The notes beneath the pieces were generated by a model that saw nothing but the letters and a program-made list of their open reading frames with translations, had not been told where the DNA came from and did no database searches. From the NCBI GenBank assembly GCA_902767775.1, contig CACXIP010000003.1, positions 1 through 64,000 on the forward strand: a DNA stretch of 64,000 nucleotides, given 5' to 3'. The stretch comes from an uncultured Prevotellaceae bacterium. Its GTDB lineage: Bacteria; Bacteroidota; Bacteroidia; Bacteroidales; Bacteroidaceae. Shown here piece by piece: positions 24,826 to 33,735 of this stretch (position 1 is the stretch's first letter; each line of letters opens with the position of its first letter). The position numbers and the translations under genes are program-made.

Positions 24826-27800
24826 GTCTTTCAAAATTTTGTTGATATTTTCTTACAAGTTGCTTACGGTCATAACGGTAGGCGGCGCCTAATGACTGCT
24901 GCATGGTTTTCAACCATACAAGGGCGGTATACAGAGAGCCTTGCTGTCGATTGGGGCCAATGGTTTCAATCCACGACAACCATTCGTCGCTTCTTTTGAG
25001 GAGGTCGGCAAGGATGTCATCTCCCCGGGAGGTCATGCCGTTTTCATAAAAGCATTGCGCAAGGGAGACGGCCGACTCTGTGTAGGGGATATTGTAAGAG
25101 GGTAGTTCCTTCTCCCATTTCTTCGCTACAGCCAATGCCCTATGCTTGTCGCCTTTTGACAGCAGACTGTCTATGAGGATGCTCATCACATATTGGTGGG
25201 TGCGTGCCATGTGCATGACATCATCATCTACATACAATCCCTTTTGGTGAAGCCCTCCATATTTGAAACGGTGCATCACATTCTCATATATCCGTTCCAC
25301 GTCTGCCCGTGGACCATCCGATTCGGGTGCGATGCGGTAGGCCAAGCCCTCAAGCACATAATGGTTGCGCAGGTAGGGTATCTCACTCTCACCCATACTG
25401 ATGGAGGCGTAGATAGGTCGTTTCCAATCACCATGCGAAAGCATCTCAAGCACAAAAAGGTCGTTTTTCTGCAGATAGCGGATGCCTTTCAGCGAGATGT
25501 GCATCTGCTTTCCACCGGTTGTGACGGTCACACTGTCGGTGGGGATGCAGTGTCTCTCGGGATTGTCGCCCAGCACCCAATGACGGATGATGTTGGTCAA
25601 TTCGAAAGGAGCATCACCAAATGTCTTGCGTGCCTCTTCGGGATGTTCTCTATACAATTCGAGAACGTTTTCCTTGAGGTCTGCCCTTATTTCCACCAAA
25701 TCATTTTTTCCTTCCTGATAGTCCGCGCGGTCCCAATCAAAGGGTAGGGCAGGGGAGTCATAAGCTGGCCGCCTCATCTGGTCAATATACCAATCGGTGT
25801 TCACATACGACAGGTTGCAGTCGCGGGTGTCTGTGCGTTTTCCTTCCACCTCATGATTATACCACAGCGGGAAGGTGTCGTTGTCGCCGTTGGTAAGAAT
25901 GATGGGATGTCCCTCGCGGGGCATGCTTTCAAGATAGTTTAACCCGAAATCCCTGCAGGCATAGCGGCCAGAGCGGTCATGGTCATCCCATGTCTGACTG
26001 ACCATTTGCAGGGGAACAAGCAAACTCACTATAGCGGCTGAGATGGCTGTCTGCAGTGGTTGGTTGAATAACCTTCGCAATATGTTTTCCAAGGCAAATA
26101 CTCCCATGCCAATCCATATGGCGAAAGCATAGAACGAACCGGCATACACATAGTCGCGTTCCCGTGGTGGCGATGGTGGTTGGTTGAGATACACCACGAT
26201 GGCAAGACCGGTCATGATGAAGAGCATTGCTACCACTATAAACTGGTGTCTGCCATGTCTGCCTTGCCTATATTGCCACCATAGTCCGAGTATGCCGAGC
26301 AGTAGCGGGAGTCCATAGAATACATTCCTGCCTTTGTTGGTGAGAAGGTCGGAGGGAAGTTTTGACGTGTCGCTGTCGAGCAGCAAGTTGTCGATGAACT
26401 GGATTCCGGTTATCCACTGTCCGTGCTCCATTTCTCCCTGACTTTTGATGTTGTTCTCACGGCCCACGAAGTTCCAGAGGAAATAGCGCCAGTACATGAA
26501 ATTCACCTGATAGGTTAAGAAAAACCTGAGGTTCTCACGAGTGGTGGGCAGGTTGCCTTTTTTCTCCACACCGCCCATCCATTGCTCATAGGCCTGGGCA
26601 TGCTGCATCGATGCCATGCGTGGAAACCACATCTTGTCCTTGTAGACATATTTTGTGCGATGGGCAATGGCGTTGTATTTGTGTCCCGTGCTGTCGTTAA
26701 TGAGGCGGTAGATGGGGCGTCCCTCTTCTTGTTTGGCGACAAGGTAATCCCCATGTGACTCATAATCCAGTTCGCTGCAATAGGCTGGACCATAGAGCAA
26801 GGGATTGTCACCATATTGCTCACGGCTCAGATAACTGCCAAGGCCAAACACGTTGTCGGGAGAGTTCTCATCCATAGGAGGATGGGCTGACGAGCGAATG
26901 ATGATGACGGCATAGCAACTGAAACCTATCAGCAACATCAAGAGGCTCAGCAGACTGCTTCTGAAAACTCTCTTGCGGGTTCGGCTGATGAAGAGGACAA
27001 TCACCATGAGCAACAAGAGGAAAATGCATACAAGGCCGGAGTGGAAGGGTAGGCTGAGATAATTGACAAACAGCAGTTCTGCCCATCCGCCTATCATGAT
27101 AACTCCGGGAACAATGACATAGAGGATACCGAGAAGCACCAATATGCCTGCCGTGAGGGCTTTTGTTCCACCCCACCATGTTGCATGCTTCGTCTTCCTG
27201 AAATAAAACACCAAGGCCATAGCGGGTATGCACAATAAATTGAGCAAGTGAACTCCTATCGACAGACCGATGATATAGGCGATGAGGATAAGCCAACGGT
27301 CGCTTCGTGGACTGTCGGCTTCCTCTTCCCATTTCAAGATGAGCCAGAACACCAAGGCTGTGAGAAAACTCGAAAAAGCATATACCTCGCTCTCTACAGC
27401 GGAGAACCAGAACGTGTCGCTGAACGTATAGGCAAGAGCACCTGTCAAACCGCTCCCCTCAATAAGGATGACCTGTGATAGGGTGAGGGTGTTGTCTTTT
27501 TGTACGAGCCTGCGGGTGAGGTGAGTGATGGTCCAAAACAAGAAGAGGATACATCCTGCACTGAGCAATGCCGACATGATGTTGACCATCCATGCCACTT
27601 CGGAAGGGTCGCTGGCCAACTGCGCGAATAGATTGGCGGTAAGCATGAAAAAGGGGGCTCCTGGCGGATGACCGATTTCAAGTTTATAGCCACTGGCTAC
27701 AAACTCAGGACAGTCCCACAGACTGGCTGATGGTTCGGCCGTAAGACAATAGGTGGTGGCTGCAATGATAAAGGTCAGCCACCCCATTAGAGTGTCGGTT

Positions 27801-27826
27801 TTTGAAAAAGTCTTTTGTTGTATCAT
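24800..27826 (-). CDS. DUF2723 (GT117-type) polytopic membrane protein
   Basis: 1008 residues from the ATG at 27826. The longer frame begins upstream of the promoter -7 box (27845-27852) and is rejected. The N-terminal half has about a dozen transmembrane helices and the signature TAEPSASLWDCPEFVASGYK, then EIGHPPGAPFFMLTANLFAQ (~31-72), with an acidic residue in the first loop as in GT-C glycosyltransferases. A soluble C-terminal part (~580-1000) carries NGDNDTFPLWY and helical repeats. The family is predicted to transfer a sugar from a lipid carrier to secreted proteins. Donor and acceptor are not known. Confidence 0.92.
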   Translation of the reverse strand: MIQQKTFSKTDTLMGWLTFIIAATTYCLTAEPSASLWDCPEFVASGYKLEIGHPPGAPFFMLTANLFAQLASDPSEVAWMVNIMSALLSAGCILFLFWTITHLTRRLVQKDNTLTLSQVILIEGSGLTGALAYTFSDTFWFSAVESEVYAFSSFLTALVFWLILKWEEEADSPRSDRWLILIAYIIGLSIGVHLLNLLCIPAMALVFYFRKTKHATWWGGTKALTAGILVLLGILYVIVPGVIMIGGWAELLFVNYLSLPFHSGLVCIFLLLLMVIVLFISRTRKRVFRSSLLSLLMLLIGFSCYAVIIIRSSAHPPMDENSPDNVFGLGSYLSREQYGDNPLLYGPAYCSELDYESHGDYLVAKQEEGRPIYRLINDSTGHKYNAIAHRTKYVYKDKMWFPRMASMQHAQAYEQWMGGVEKKGNLPTTRENLRFFLTYQVNFMYWRYFLWNFVGRENNIKSQGEMEHGQWITGIQFIDNLLLDSDTSKLPSDLLTNKGRNVFYGLPLLLGILGLWWQYRQGRHGRHQFIVVAMLFIMTGLAIVVYLNQPPSPPRERDYVYAGSFYAFAIWIGMGVFALENILRRLFNQPLQTAISAAIVSLLVPLQMVSQTWDDHDRSGRYACRDFGLNYLESMPREGHPIILTNGDNDTFPLWYNHEVEGKRTDTRDCNLSYVNTDWYIDQMRRPAYDSPALPFDWDRADYQEGKNDLVEIRADLKENVLELYREHPEEARKTFGDAPFELTNIIRHWVLGDNPERHCIPTDSVTVTTGGKQMHISLKGIRYLQKNDLFVLEMLSHGDWKRPIYASISMGESEIPYLRNHYVLEGLAYRIAPESDGPRADVERIYENVMHRFKYGGLHQKGLYVDDDVMHMARTHQYVMSILIDSLLSKGDKHRALAVAKKWEKELPSYNIPYTESAVSLAQCFYENGMTSRGDDILADLLKRSDEWLSWIETIGPNRQQGSLYTALVWLKTMQQSLGAAYRYDRKQLVRKYQQNFERHANQFPKH

Positions 27827-27844
27827 GCCGTTTGGGTTTTGCTG

Positions 27845-27852
27845 CAAAAGTA
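27845..27852 (-). promoter_or_regulatory. Promoter -7 box of the DUF2723 gene
   Basis: TACTTTTG on the minus strand, with the transcript expected to start near 27838, about 12 bases before the ATG at 27826. No TTTG is found at -33. A set of 11-base direct repeats lies just upstream. Confidence 0.65.
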
Positions 27853-27885
27853 GCAATTCCAACGGCTTGGGATGTGAAAAACTTC

Positions 27886-27929
27886 CTTACATCTGTCTTA
27901 CATTTATCTTACATTTATCTTACAACAAT
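27886..27929. repeat. Four tandem 11-base repeats (CTTAC + 6 bases)
   Basis: CTTAC recurs exactly every 11 bases at 27886, 27897, 27908 and 27919. The middle two units are identical (CTTACATTTAT). The array begins ~34 bases upstream of the DUF2723 promoter -7 box, on the same helical face in every copy. That is compatible with a multi-site binding region; a plain short tandem duplication is the alternative. Confidence 0.6.
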
Positions 27930-28017
27930 CAAGCATGCTGATTGTCAGTCGGTTTCAGATTTCCTTATGATGTCGCCATGCCTATTCTCTGCTAAGCAAA
28001 GGCTGGGGGCTAAACAA

Positions 28018-28983
28018 TCATACCATATTCTGAGGCTCTCCTTTCAGAAACATGCGTACATTATCGGTTGCTACTTGTATCAATCGGCTACGGGATTCTT
28101 TTGTTGCCCATGCGATGTGTGGGGTGATGTATGCTCTGGGTTGTTGCAACAGCGGATTGGCTATGCTTGGCGGCTCCTCGGTAAGCACATCGGCACAAAA
28201 GGCGGAAAGATGTCCTTTGGCAAGAGCATCGGCTACGGCCTGGTCGTCCACCAATGGTCCCCTGCCTGTATTAATCAGAATGGCAGTGGCTTTCATCTGT
28301 TTCAGCGTCTGGGAATCAATCAGGTGGCGAGTGCTGTCGGTCAACGGACAATGGAGCGAAATGACATCCGATGTGGAGAGCAAATCTTCCAACGAAACTT
28401 TACTGATGCCTTCAGGCATGGTATCTGCCGTCTTACTGGTCAAAGCTTGCACCTTCATGCCAAAAGCAAGTGCTATTTGAGCCACACGACTGCCTATGTT
28501 TCCCAAACCTACTATGCCAAAGGTCTTGCCTGCCAACTCTGTCAACTCGGTGTCCCAATAGCAGAAGTCGGGATTAGTGCTCCAGCGACCGCTGCGGTTG
28601 GCGACGGCATAATGCTCTGTGCGGTTGGTCACGGTAAGCAGATGGGCAAACACCATCTGCGCCACGCTCTCCGTACTGTAGGCGGGTACATTGGTGACGA
28701 TGATGCCTCGCTGATTGGCGGCGTCAATATCCACCACGTTGTAACCGGTGGCGAGCACTCCGATATATTTCAAATGGGGGAGTTGGGCGATGACTTCACT
28801 GTTGAGAACGACTTTGTTGGTCAACACAATATCTGCATCAGCTGCCCTTTTCACCGTCTCTTGGGGCTTGGTTCGGTCATATACTTTCACCAAACCCAAG
28901 TCATTCAGACCTTTCCATGCCAAATCATCAGCGGGAGCCTTGCCAACAGCTGTAAAACCATCAAGTATGACTATCTTTATCAT
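28018..28983 (-). CDS. D-2-hydroxyacid dehydrogenase (hydroxypyruvate/glycerate type)
   Basis: 321 residues from the ATG at 28983. The frame continues 56 codons upstream but through the promoter region. NAD-binding motif GLGNIG (159-164), catalytic Arg241 in NTGRGPLVDD, Glu270 in DVLTEEPP and His289 in TPHIAWAT are all present, so the enzyme should be active. Length and motifs fit glycerate dehydrogenase/hydroxypyruvate reductase (HprA-like), which interconverts hydroxypyruvate and D-glycerate with NAD(P)H. Substrate choice within the family cannot be fixed from sequence. It is monocistronic between a promoter at 29048 and a non-coding stretch before the DUF2723 gene. Confidence 0.92.
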   Translation of the reverse strand: MIKIVILDGFTAVGKAPADDLAWKGLNDLGLVKVYDRTKPQETVKRAADADIVLTNKVVLNSEVIAQLPHLKYIGVLATGYNVVDIDAANQRGIIVTNVPAYSTESVAQMVFAHLLTVTNRTEHYAVANRSGRWSTNPDFCYWDTELTELAGKTFGIVGLGNIGSRVAQIALAFGMKVQALTSKTADTMPEGISKVSLEDLLSTSDVISLHCPLTDSTRHLIDSQTLKQMKATAILINTGRGPLVDDQAVADALAKGHLSAFCADVLTEEPPSIANPLLQQPRAYITPHIAWATKESRSRLIQVATDNVRMFLKGEPQNMV

Positions 28984-29047
28984 GTGTGCAACCATATATC
29001 TATCCTTTATTTGAGTGGAACAACCGTATGGAGTTAAAATGTGGGTA

Positions 29048-29055
29048 CAAATATA
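29048..29055 (-). promoter_or_regulatory. Promoter -7 box of the hydroxyacid dehydrogenase gene
   Basis: TATATTTG on the minus strand. The predicted start is near 29041, giving a ~58-base leader to the ATG at 28983. This placement argues against the longer upstream frame. Confidence 0.65.
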
Positions 29056-29076
29056 GCGAAAAACTTCCTTTTTTTG

Positions 29077-29084
29077 TATTTTTG
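29077..29084 (+). promoter_or_regulatory. Promoter -7 box of the gene at 29152
   Basis: TATTTTTG followed by C. It lies 29 bases from the opposite-strand box at 29048-29055, so the two promoters are back to back. The transcript would start near 29091. Confidence 0.5.
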
Positions 29085-29151
29085 CCATTGGTTTTGATAA
29101 GTTGTACATAATCAACACACAACAAACCATCAGCAAACCAAGAACAATCAC

Positions 29152-29802
29152 ATGATAATGAAGTATTTCAGATTGATGAAAATAGGATTATTGATGTCAA
29201 TAATCATGCTGACTTCCATGTCTATGGCGGCACAAGATATCAAGGGTTTTGTTTGCAGGCAAATGCAGGAATACCCGAAATTACGGCTGCTCGACGTCTA
29301 CAAATCCTGCTTTCAGGACTATATGGGTGCCGAACATCTGGTGAGGGACAGGCAGATGGTGAAAGATTATCTGGATGAGGAACTGTCAACCACCAGCATT
29401 GATGAACTGCAGGCGTGGTACTACGAACCTTGTGGAACTGACAGTTGCTATTATAGGGTCAGTATCAAGGGCATTAAGGAGGGTATCTTCACAGAGGACC
29501 TGCTCCTCGATGCCTTTGTCAGGAGCGCAAATACAGAGAAGCGTCCGTCTGTCGACTCGTGGAGCGACCGATGGCACAAGATGGTGGCTACCATCGATGA
29601 GATGGGACTTAACCTACCTAACTACGAAAACGACAAGCACTTTATCGACAGTGTCCTCGCCGAGGGGAAATATGCCATCAGCCACTCCAAAGAATACCGC
29701 GATGCGTACCATCCACACTATCGTATCGTAGAACGAGGCATCTTTGAGAGGGAAATAAAACCCATCATACAAAAAGCCATGGCTTCGAAAAGAATACAAT
29801 AA
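29152..29802 (+). CDS. Conserved exported Bacteroidota protein of unknown function
   Basis: 216 residues with a signal peptide (KIGLLMSIIMLTSMSMAAQ, from the first or third codon ATG). The mature protein has conserved-looking blocks: LLDVYKSCFQDYMGAEHLV, then YYRVSIKGIKEG, DAFVRSANTEKRP, LPNYENDKHFI, and HPHYRIVERGIFEREIKP. I have seen this pattern in Bacteroidales proteins without an assigned function. No catalytic motif is recognisable with confidence. It is monocistronic and divergent from the dehydrogenase gene. Confidence 0.85.
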   Translation: MIMKYFRLMKIGLLMSIIMLTSMSMAAQDIKGFVCRQMQEYPKLRLLDVYKSCFQDYMGAEHLVRDRQMVKDYLDEELSTTSIDELQAWYYEPCGTDSCYYRVSIKGIKEGIFTEDLLLDAFVRSANTEKRPSVDSWSDRWHKMVATIDEMGLNLPNYENDKHFIDSVLAEGKYAISHSKEYRDAYHPHYRIVERGIFEREIKPIIQKAMASKRIQ

Positions 29803-29868
29803 TGAGACAAACCCAAACGCTCATCCTTCGGTGTGCTCACGCTGGGCGAGCAGACCATCATCATTAAA

Positions 29869-31077
29869 TTATTTCTTGGTCAGACTCCAGGCAAAGGCAA
29901 GCACTATGCCGTAACCAATCAGCGGGATGATGAACGGCCATGTCATGCTGCCCGTCTGGTCGGCCAAGATGCCCATGAGCATAAATCCGCAGCCACCAAC
30001 GGGAGTCATCATCAACAGGGATGAGGCACTCTTGGTGAGCTTGCCGAGGGAACGGAGTGAAAGGGAGAAGATGGTGGGGAACATCATCGCCTCAAAGAGA
30101 TAGTTGAGCACCAAGGCATAGACGGAAACACGCCCCATGTCGAGCATGACAACTACCATGCACAGCATCGTCATGAGGGCACAGAAGCACAGAAGCACCT
30201 CAGCTCGCACCGTCCGCATAATCCAACTGCTGATAAAGCGTCCCACCATAAAGATGACCAGAGCTGCGCTGATGATGACGGAGGCGCGGTTCTTGTCCAT
30301 CCAACCCTCGCCAGTGACGAAGTTGACAAAATAACTGTTGATGGAAATCTCTGCCACCTCGTAGGCCAACAGGGCTATCAGTCCGAATACGAAACCGCGG
30401 TGGCGGAACAAGGCCTTCAGCCTTGCTGAGAAGGGTAGGGCGGAGACATCCTCATCTTCCTTCTCCTCATGTATCTCTGGGAGGTCGACGAAGGAGAAGA
30501 TAACAGCAACAGCCAGAACGATGATGCCCATCACCATATAGGGCACACTGACATCACCACTGGTGCCGTCGGTGCGGAACAAGTATTGTCCCACTATGAA
30601 GGTGGCCATAAAACAGCCCATGCCGTTGAAAGTCTGCGAGAGGTTGAGGCGGCTCGATGCCGTCTCCTCAGGTCCCAATTCGGTGGCATAGGGATTGGCT
30701 GCGGTCTCCAAGAAGACAAGTCCGCAGCCAATGACAAACAGCGACACCAAGAATGCATAGAACGTGCCTACCTGCATCCCGGGGATGAAGGACAACGCTC
30801 CAATGCCAAACACGACCAGACCAAACACCACTCCACGGCGGTAACCATAGCGGTTGATGAACAAACCCGCGGGTATCGCCATGATGAAATAACCTAAATA
30901 GGTGGTTACCTGAATCAACGACGACTGGGTGATGGAGATATGTAGCTCGTCTTGGAAATGCTTGTTGAGCACATCGAGGATGGCACGCGCAAATCCCCAC
31001 AGGAAAAACAAAGTGGTGATGAGCACGAAGGGCAGCACATAGCGCTTGCCTATCAGTCGGGGCTTGTCCTTTTGCAT
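29869..31077 (-). CDS. MFS sugar permease of the FucP (L-fucose:H+ symporter) type
   Basis: 402 residues with 12 predicted transmembrane helices. The FucP-type signature is at the start (TLFFLWGFARAILDVLNKHF), along with GCGLVFLETAANPYATELGP and RLNLSQTFNGMGCF in the middle. FucP relatives carry L-fucose or other monosaccharides by proton symport across the inner membrane. Exact sugar unknown. It is the last gene of the leftward decarboxylase operon, 26 bases after oadB. No fucose catabolic genes are adjacent, but a rhamnose locus lies at the right end of the window. Confidence 0.9.
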   Translation of the reverse strand: MQKDKPRLIGKRYVLPFVLITTLFFLWGFARAILDVLNKHFQDELHISITQSSLIQVTTYLGYFIMAIPAGLFINRYGYRRGVVFGLVVFGIGALSFIPGMQVGTFYAFLVSLFVIGCGLVFLETAANPYATELGPEETASSRLNLSQTFNGMGCFMATFIVGQYLFRTDGTSGDVSVPYMVMGIIVLAVAVIFSFVDLPEIHEEKEDEDVSALPFSARLKALFRHRGFVFGLIALLAYEVAEISINSYFVNFVTGEGWMDKNRASVIISAALVIFMVGRFISSWIMRTVRAEVLLCFCALMTMLCMVVVMLDMGRVSVYALVLNYLFEAMMFPTIFSLSLRSLGKLTKSASSLLMMTPVGGCGFMLMGILADQTGSMTWPFIIPLIGYGIVLAFAWSLTKK

Positions 31078-31103
31078 CTGTGGTATCGTTTAGGTGAAAA
31101 ATC

Positions 31104-32261
31104 TTACGAGAAGAATCCCAACAACGTACCGGCGGCGACTGCAGAACCAATCACACCGGCCACATTCGGTCCCATGGCGTGCATGAGCAGGAAGTTGTGG
31201 CGGTCGTACTCCAATCCGATATTGTTGGAGATGCGAGCGCTCATCGGAACGGCACTCACACCGGCGTTGCCAATGAGGGGGTTGATTTTCTTTTCCTCTG
31301 GCAAGAAGAGATTCATCAATTTCACAAACAGCACACCACTCGCACTGGCGATGATGAATGCCATAGCACCAAGAATGAAAATCTTGATGGTGTTGAGGGT
31401 AAGGAACTCACTGGCTTGGGTGGAGCAACCTACGGTAAGACCGAGAAGAATCACCACGATATCGTTGAGCGCACTGCCGGCGGTCTTTGCCAGACGGGTT
31501 GTCTTGCCGCTCTCTTTGAGGAGGTTGCCAAAGAACAGCATACCGAGCAGGGGCAGACCCGACGGAACGAGGAAAGTAGTGAGGAGCAGACCGATAATGG
31601 GGAAGAGGATACGCTCTGTCTGACTGACATGGCGCGAAGGCTTCATATGAATCACACGCTCCTTCTTTGTAGTGAGCATACGCATCAATGGCGGCTGGAT
31701 GACGGGCACAAGGGCCATATAGGAATAGGCGCAGACAGCGATGGCTCCCATGAGGTTGGGACACAACTTCGAAGAGAGGAAGATGGCGGTAGGACCATCT
31801 GCACCACCGATGATGGCGATACCTGCTGCCTGGTTGGGCTCAAAGCCTAATGCCAAGGCTACCATGTAGGCGCCAAAGATACCAAACTGAGCGGCGGCTC
31901 CGATGAGCACCAATTTGGGATTGCTGATGAGCGACGAGAAGTCGGTCATGGCTCCGATACCGAGGAAGACCAATGGGGGATACCATCCCTGACGCACTCC
32001 CTGATAGAAAATGTTGAGCACGGAGTTGTCTTCATAAAGTCCAATTTCCAAACCAGCGTCGGCCCTGAAGGGGATATTGCCAAGGATAATGCCAAGACCT
32101 ATGGGAACAAGCAGCAACGGCTCAAAGTCTTTCTTGATGGCCAACCAGATGAAGATGCCGCCGACAACAATCATGATGAGATTGGGTATCGTGGCGTTGG
32201 CGAATCCTGTGTACGACAGGAAATCGAAGAATTTGGTTGTGATAAATTCAATAAATCCCAT
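31104..32261 (-). CDS. Na+-translocating decarboxylase beta subunit (OadB type)
   Basis: 385 residues, ~11 membrane segments. Family motifs are plain: PLLLVPIGLGIILGN, GIGAMTDFSSLISNPK, the ion-site region GADGPTAIFLSSKL, and NAGVSAVPMSARI. The subunit decarboxylates carboxybiotin and exports Na+; in this group the substrate is usually methylmalonyl-CoA. The gene follows the biotin carrier by 3 bases. The matching carboxyltransferase (alpha) gene is not in the window. Confidence 0.96.
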   Translation of the reverse strand: MGFIEFITTKFFDFLSYTGFANATIPNLIMIVVGGIFIWLAIKKDFEPLLLVPIGLGIILGNIPFRADAGLEIGLYEDNSVLNIFYQGVRQGWYPPLVFLGIGAMTDFSSLISNPKLVLIGAAAQFGIFGAYMVALALGFEPNQAAGIAIIGGADGPTAIFLSSKLCPNLMGAIAVCAYSYMALVPVIQPPLMRMLTTKKERVIHMKPSRHVSQTERILFPIIGLLLTTFLVPSGLPLLGMLFFGNLLKESGKTTRLAKTAGSALNDIVVILLGLTVGCSTQASEFLTLNTIKIFILGAMAFIIASASGVLFVKLMNLFLPEEKKINPLIGNAGVSAVPMSARISNNIGLEYDRHNFLLMHAMGPNVAGVIGSAVAAGTLLGFFS

Positions 32262-32264
32262 GGC

Positions 32265-32711
32265 TTATCCTATTGTTACAAGTGTGGCGCCTTCCATGAC
32301 GGTGTCGCCACGTGTGACTAATACTGAAGTTATCTTTCCATCGCAGTCGGCCTCGATGTTGTTCTGCATCTTCATGGCTTCCAAAACGATGACGGTGTCG
32401 CCTGTCTTCACGGTATCACCGACAGCCACCTTCACATCCGTGATGGTGCCTGGCAGCGGGGCAAGCACCTTGTTGCCTGCTCCAACGGCGGCCTTGGGCT
32501 TGATGGCGGGTCCCTTTTCTGGTTCAGCTGCGGGAGCGGCTGCGGGAGCCTGCACCTGCACGCGCTTGGGCTGAGGCTTCGCCTTAACTGGCTTGGCCAG
32601 TTCCACCTCGAATGGTTTGCCGTTGACAGTCACTTTGGCAATGTTGCCCTCGATTTCCTCTATCTCTACTTGGTAGTCAACACCGTTGACCTTATATTGA
32701 TAATTGCTCAT
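32265..32711 (-). CDS. Biotin carboxyl-carrier protein of the decarboxylase
   Basis: 148 residues: an N-terminal ~40-residue domain (YQYKVNGVDYQVEIEEIEGN), an Ala/Pro/Lys-rich swivel linker (~42-80), and a biotinyl domain with VLEAMKMQN (Lys114 as the biotin site). It shuttles CO2 from the carboxyltransferase to the OadB pump. It sits between the OadG and OadB genes, as in methylmalonyl-CoA decarboxylase operons of Bacteroidota. Confidence 0.95.
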   Translation of the reverse strand: MSNYQYKVNGVDYQVEIEEIEGNIAKVTVNGKPFEVELAKPVKAKPQPKRVQVQAPAAAPAAEPEKGPAIKPKAAVGAGNKVLAPLPGTITDVKVAVGDTVKTGDTVIVLEAMKMQNNIEADCDGKITSVLVTRGDTVMEGATLVTIG

Positions 32712-32730
32712 GATTTATATTGGGTTGTTG

Positions 32731-33675
32731 TTAAATTCTGGTCCATTTGGTTTGTTTGGGAGTGATGGTGATGATGCCGCTCTCTGTGTCGTGGATGTCA
32801 TCAAGATATTCCTTGATGGCCATCGAGATGACGGCCACATATACATCATCAGCTGTCTCTTCGACTGAGTGGTTCTTGATGGTGACGGCGGGGAATGCAC
32901 GCTCGTCCTCGTCTTCCTCTTGGGCTGCTATCATCCTCTCCCTGTGTGCCTTCTTGGCTGAGGCATGCTTCTCGCGCTGCCTGTGGCTCATGATACGCCC
33001 AAAGATGGTGAAGAATATACAAAGAAGGGCAAGACAGGAGAAGACTATGCCCATGGATAGGATGGTGATGCCGAATCCGTGGGGGTCATCTCGTTTGATT
33101 TGCGCCACCTTGGATTCCGTGACATGGATAAAGTTCTCGATTCCAGGAGTGACGGCATCGGTTGACTTCACACTCCACTCTTCCGCACCGTCGCTCTCAC
33201 GGGCAAAAGAGGTGTTCTCATTCAGCGGCGGAACAGTGACAGAGTCAATCAAATCAACTCCGTTGCCGTCGAAAAGACCAATCCATACGGGCTGGTCGGG
33301 GTCAATGGATGCGGTCAGGTGGGTTGAACCTTTGGTGGGCAAACTGTTCAGGAACAGCAACAGATGCTGCCTGCCGCCCATGTTGGTGCGAACCTCATTG
33401 TTGGGAATAATGCTCATCTTGGCCACACGGTCGGGGACACTGAGGCTCTTGTTGAGCACCGTGGTGTCGGTCGTGACATACATGCCGCGGACATTGAAGG
33501 TGGTGAACGAGACGTTGGCCAACTCTATCCATGGGAGGTGCATGTCGTACTCGTCCACAATACTGGCTGTGTTTTTGGTCATCACCTCATTAATTTTGAT
33601 GTTTTTGGCACCTTGGCCAAAAACACTGAGGCTTCCCAAAACAAGCAAATACGTTAGTAATTTGAATCTTTTCAT
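32731..33675 (-). CDS. OadG-type gamma subunit with N-terminal lamin-tail-like domain
   Basis: 314 residues from the ATG at 33675, chosen because a signal peptide starts there (MKRFKLLTYLLVLGSLSVFG); an ATG 18 codons earlier is possible. Residues ~25-165 look like a lamin-tail (LTD) domain (IKINEVMTKNTASIVDEY, PWIELANVS), outside the membrane. The gamma-subunit part follows: one transmembrane helix (GITILSMGIVFSCLALLCIF) and a charged cytoplasmic tail. Ordinary OadG proteins are under 100 residues, so the exported domain is an addition. It probably anchors or shields the Na+ pump; this is inference. Confidence 0.85.
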   Translation of the reverse strand: MKRFKLLTYLLVLGSLSVFGQGAKNIKINEVMTKNTASIVDEYDMHLPWIELANVSFTTFNVRGMYVTTDTTVLNKSLSVPDRVAKMSIIPNNEVRTNMGGRQHLLLFLNSLPTKGSTHLTASIDPDQPVWIGLFDGNGVDLIDSVTVPPLNENTSFARESDGAEEWSVKSTDAVTPGIENFIHVTESKVAQIKRDDPHGFGITILSMGIVFSCLALLCIFFTIFGRIMSHRQREKHASAKKAHRERMIAAQEEDEDERAFPAVTIKNHSVEETADDVYVAVISMAIKEYLDDIHDTESGIITITPKQTKWTRI

Positions 33676-33735
33676 GAAGTTTGATATATAAGCTTTCTTT
33701 TTTGCTCTTTTCTTATCCATCTTTTCCACGTCCTT

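Noticed and set aside
27802..29037. 411-codon plus-strand frame across the hydroxyacid dehydrogenase
   Set aside because: Antisense to an enzyme with an intact active site, and it runs through two promoter regions.
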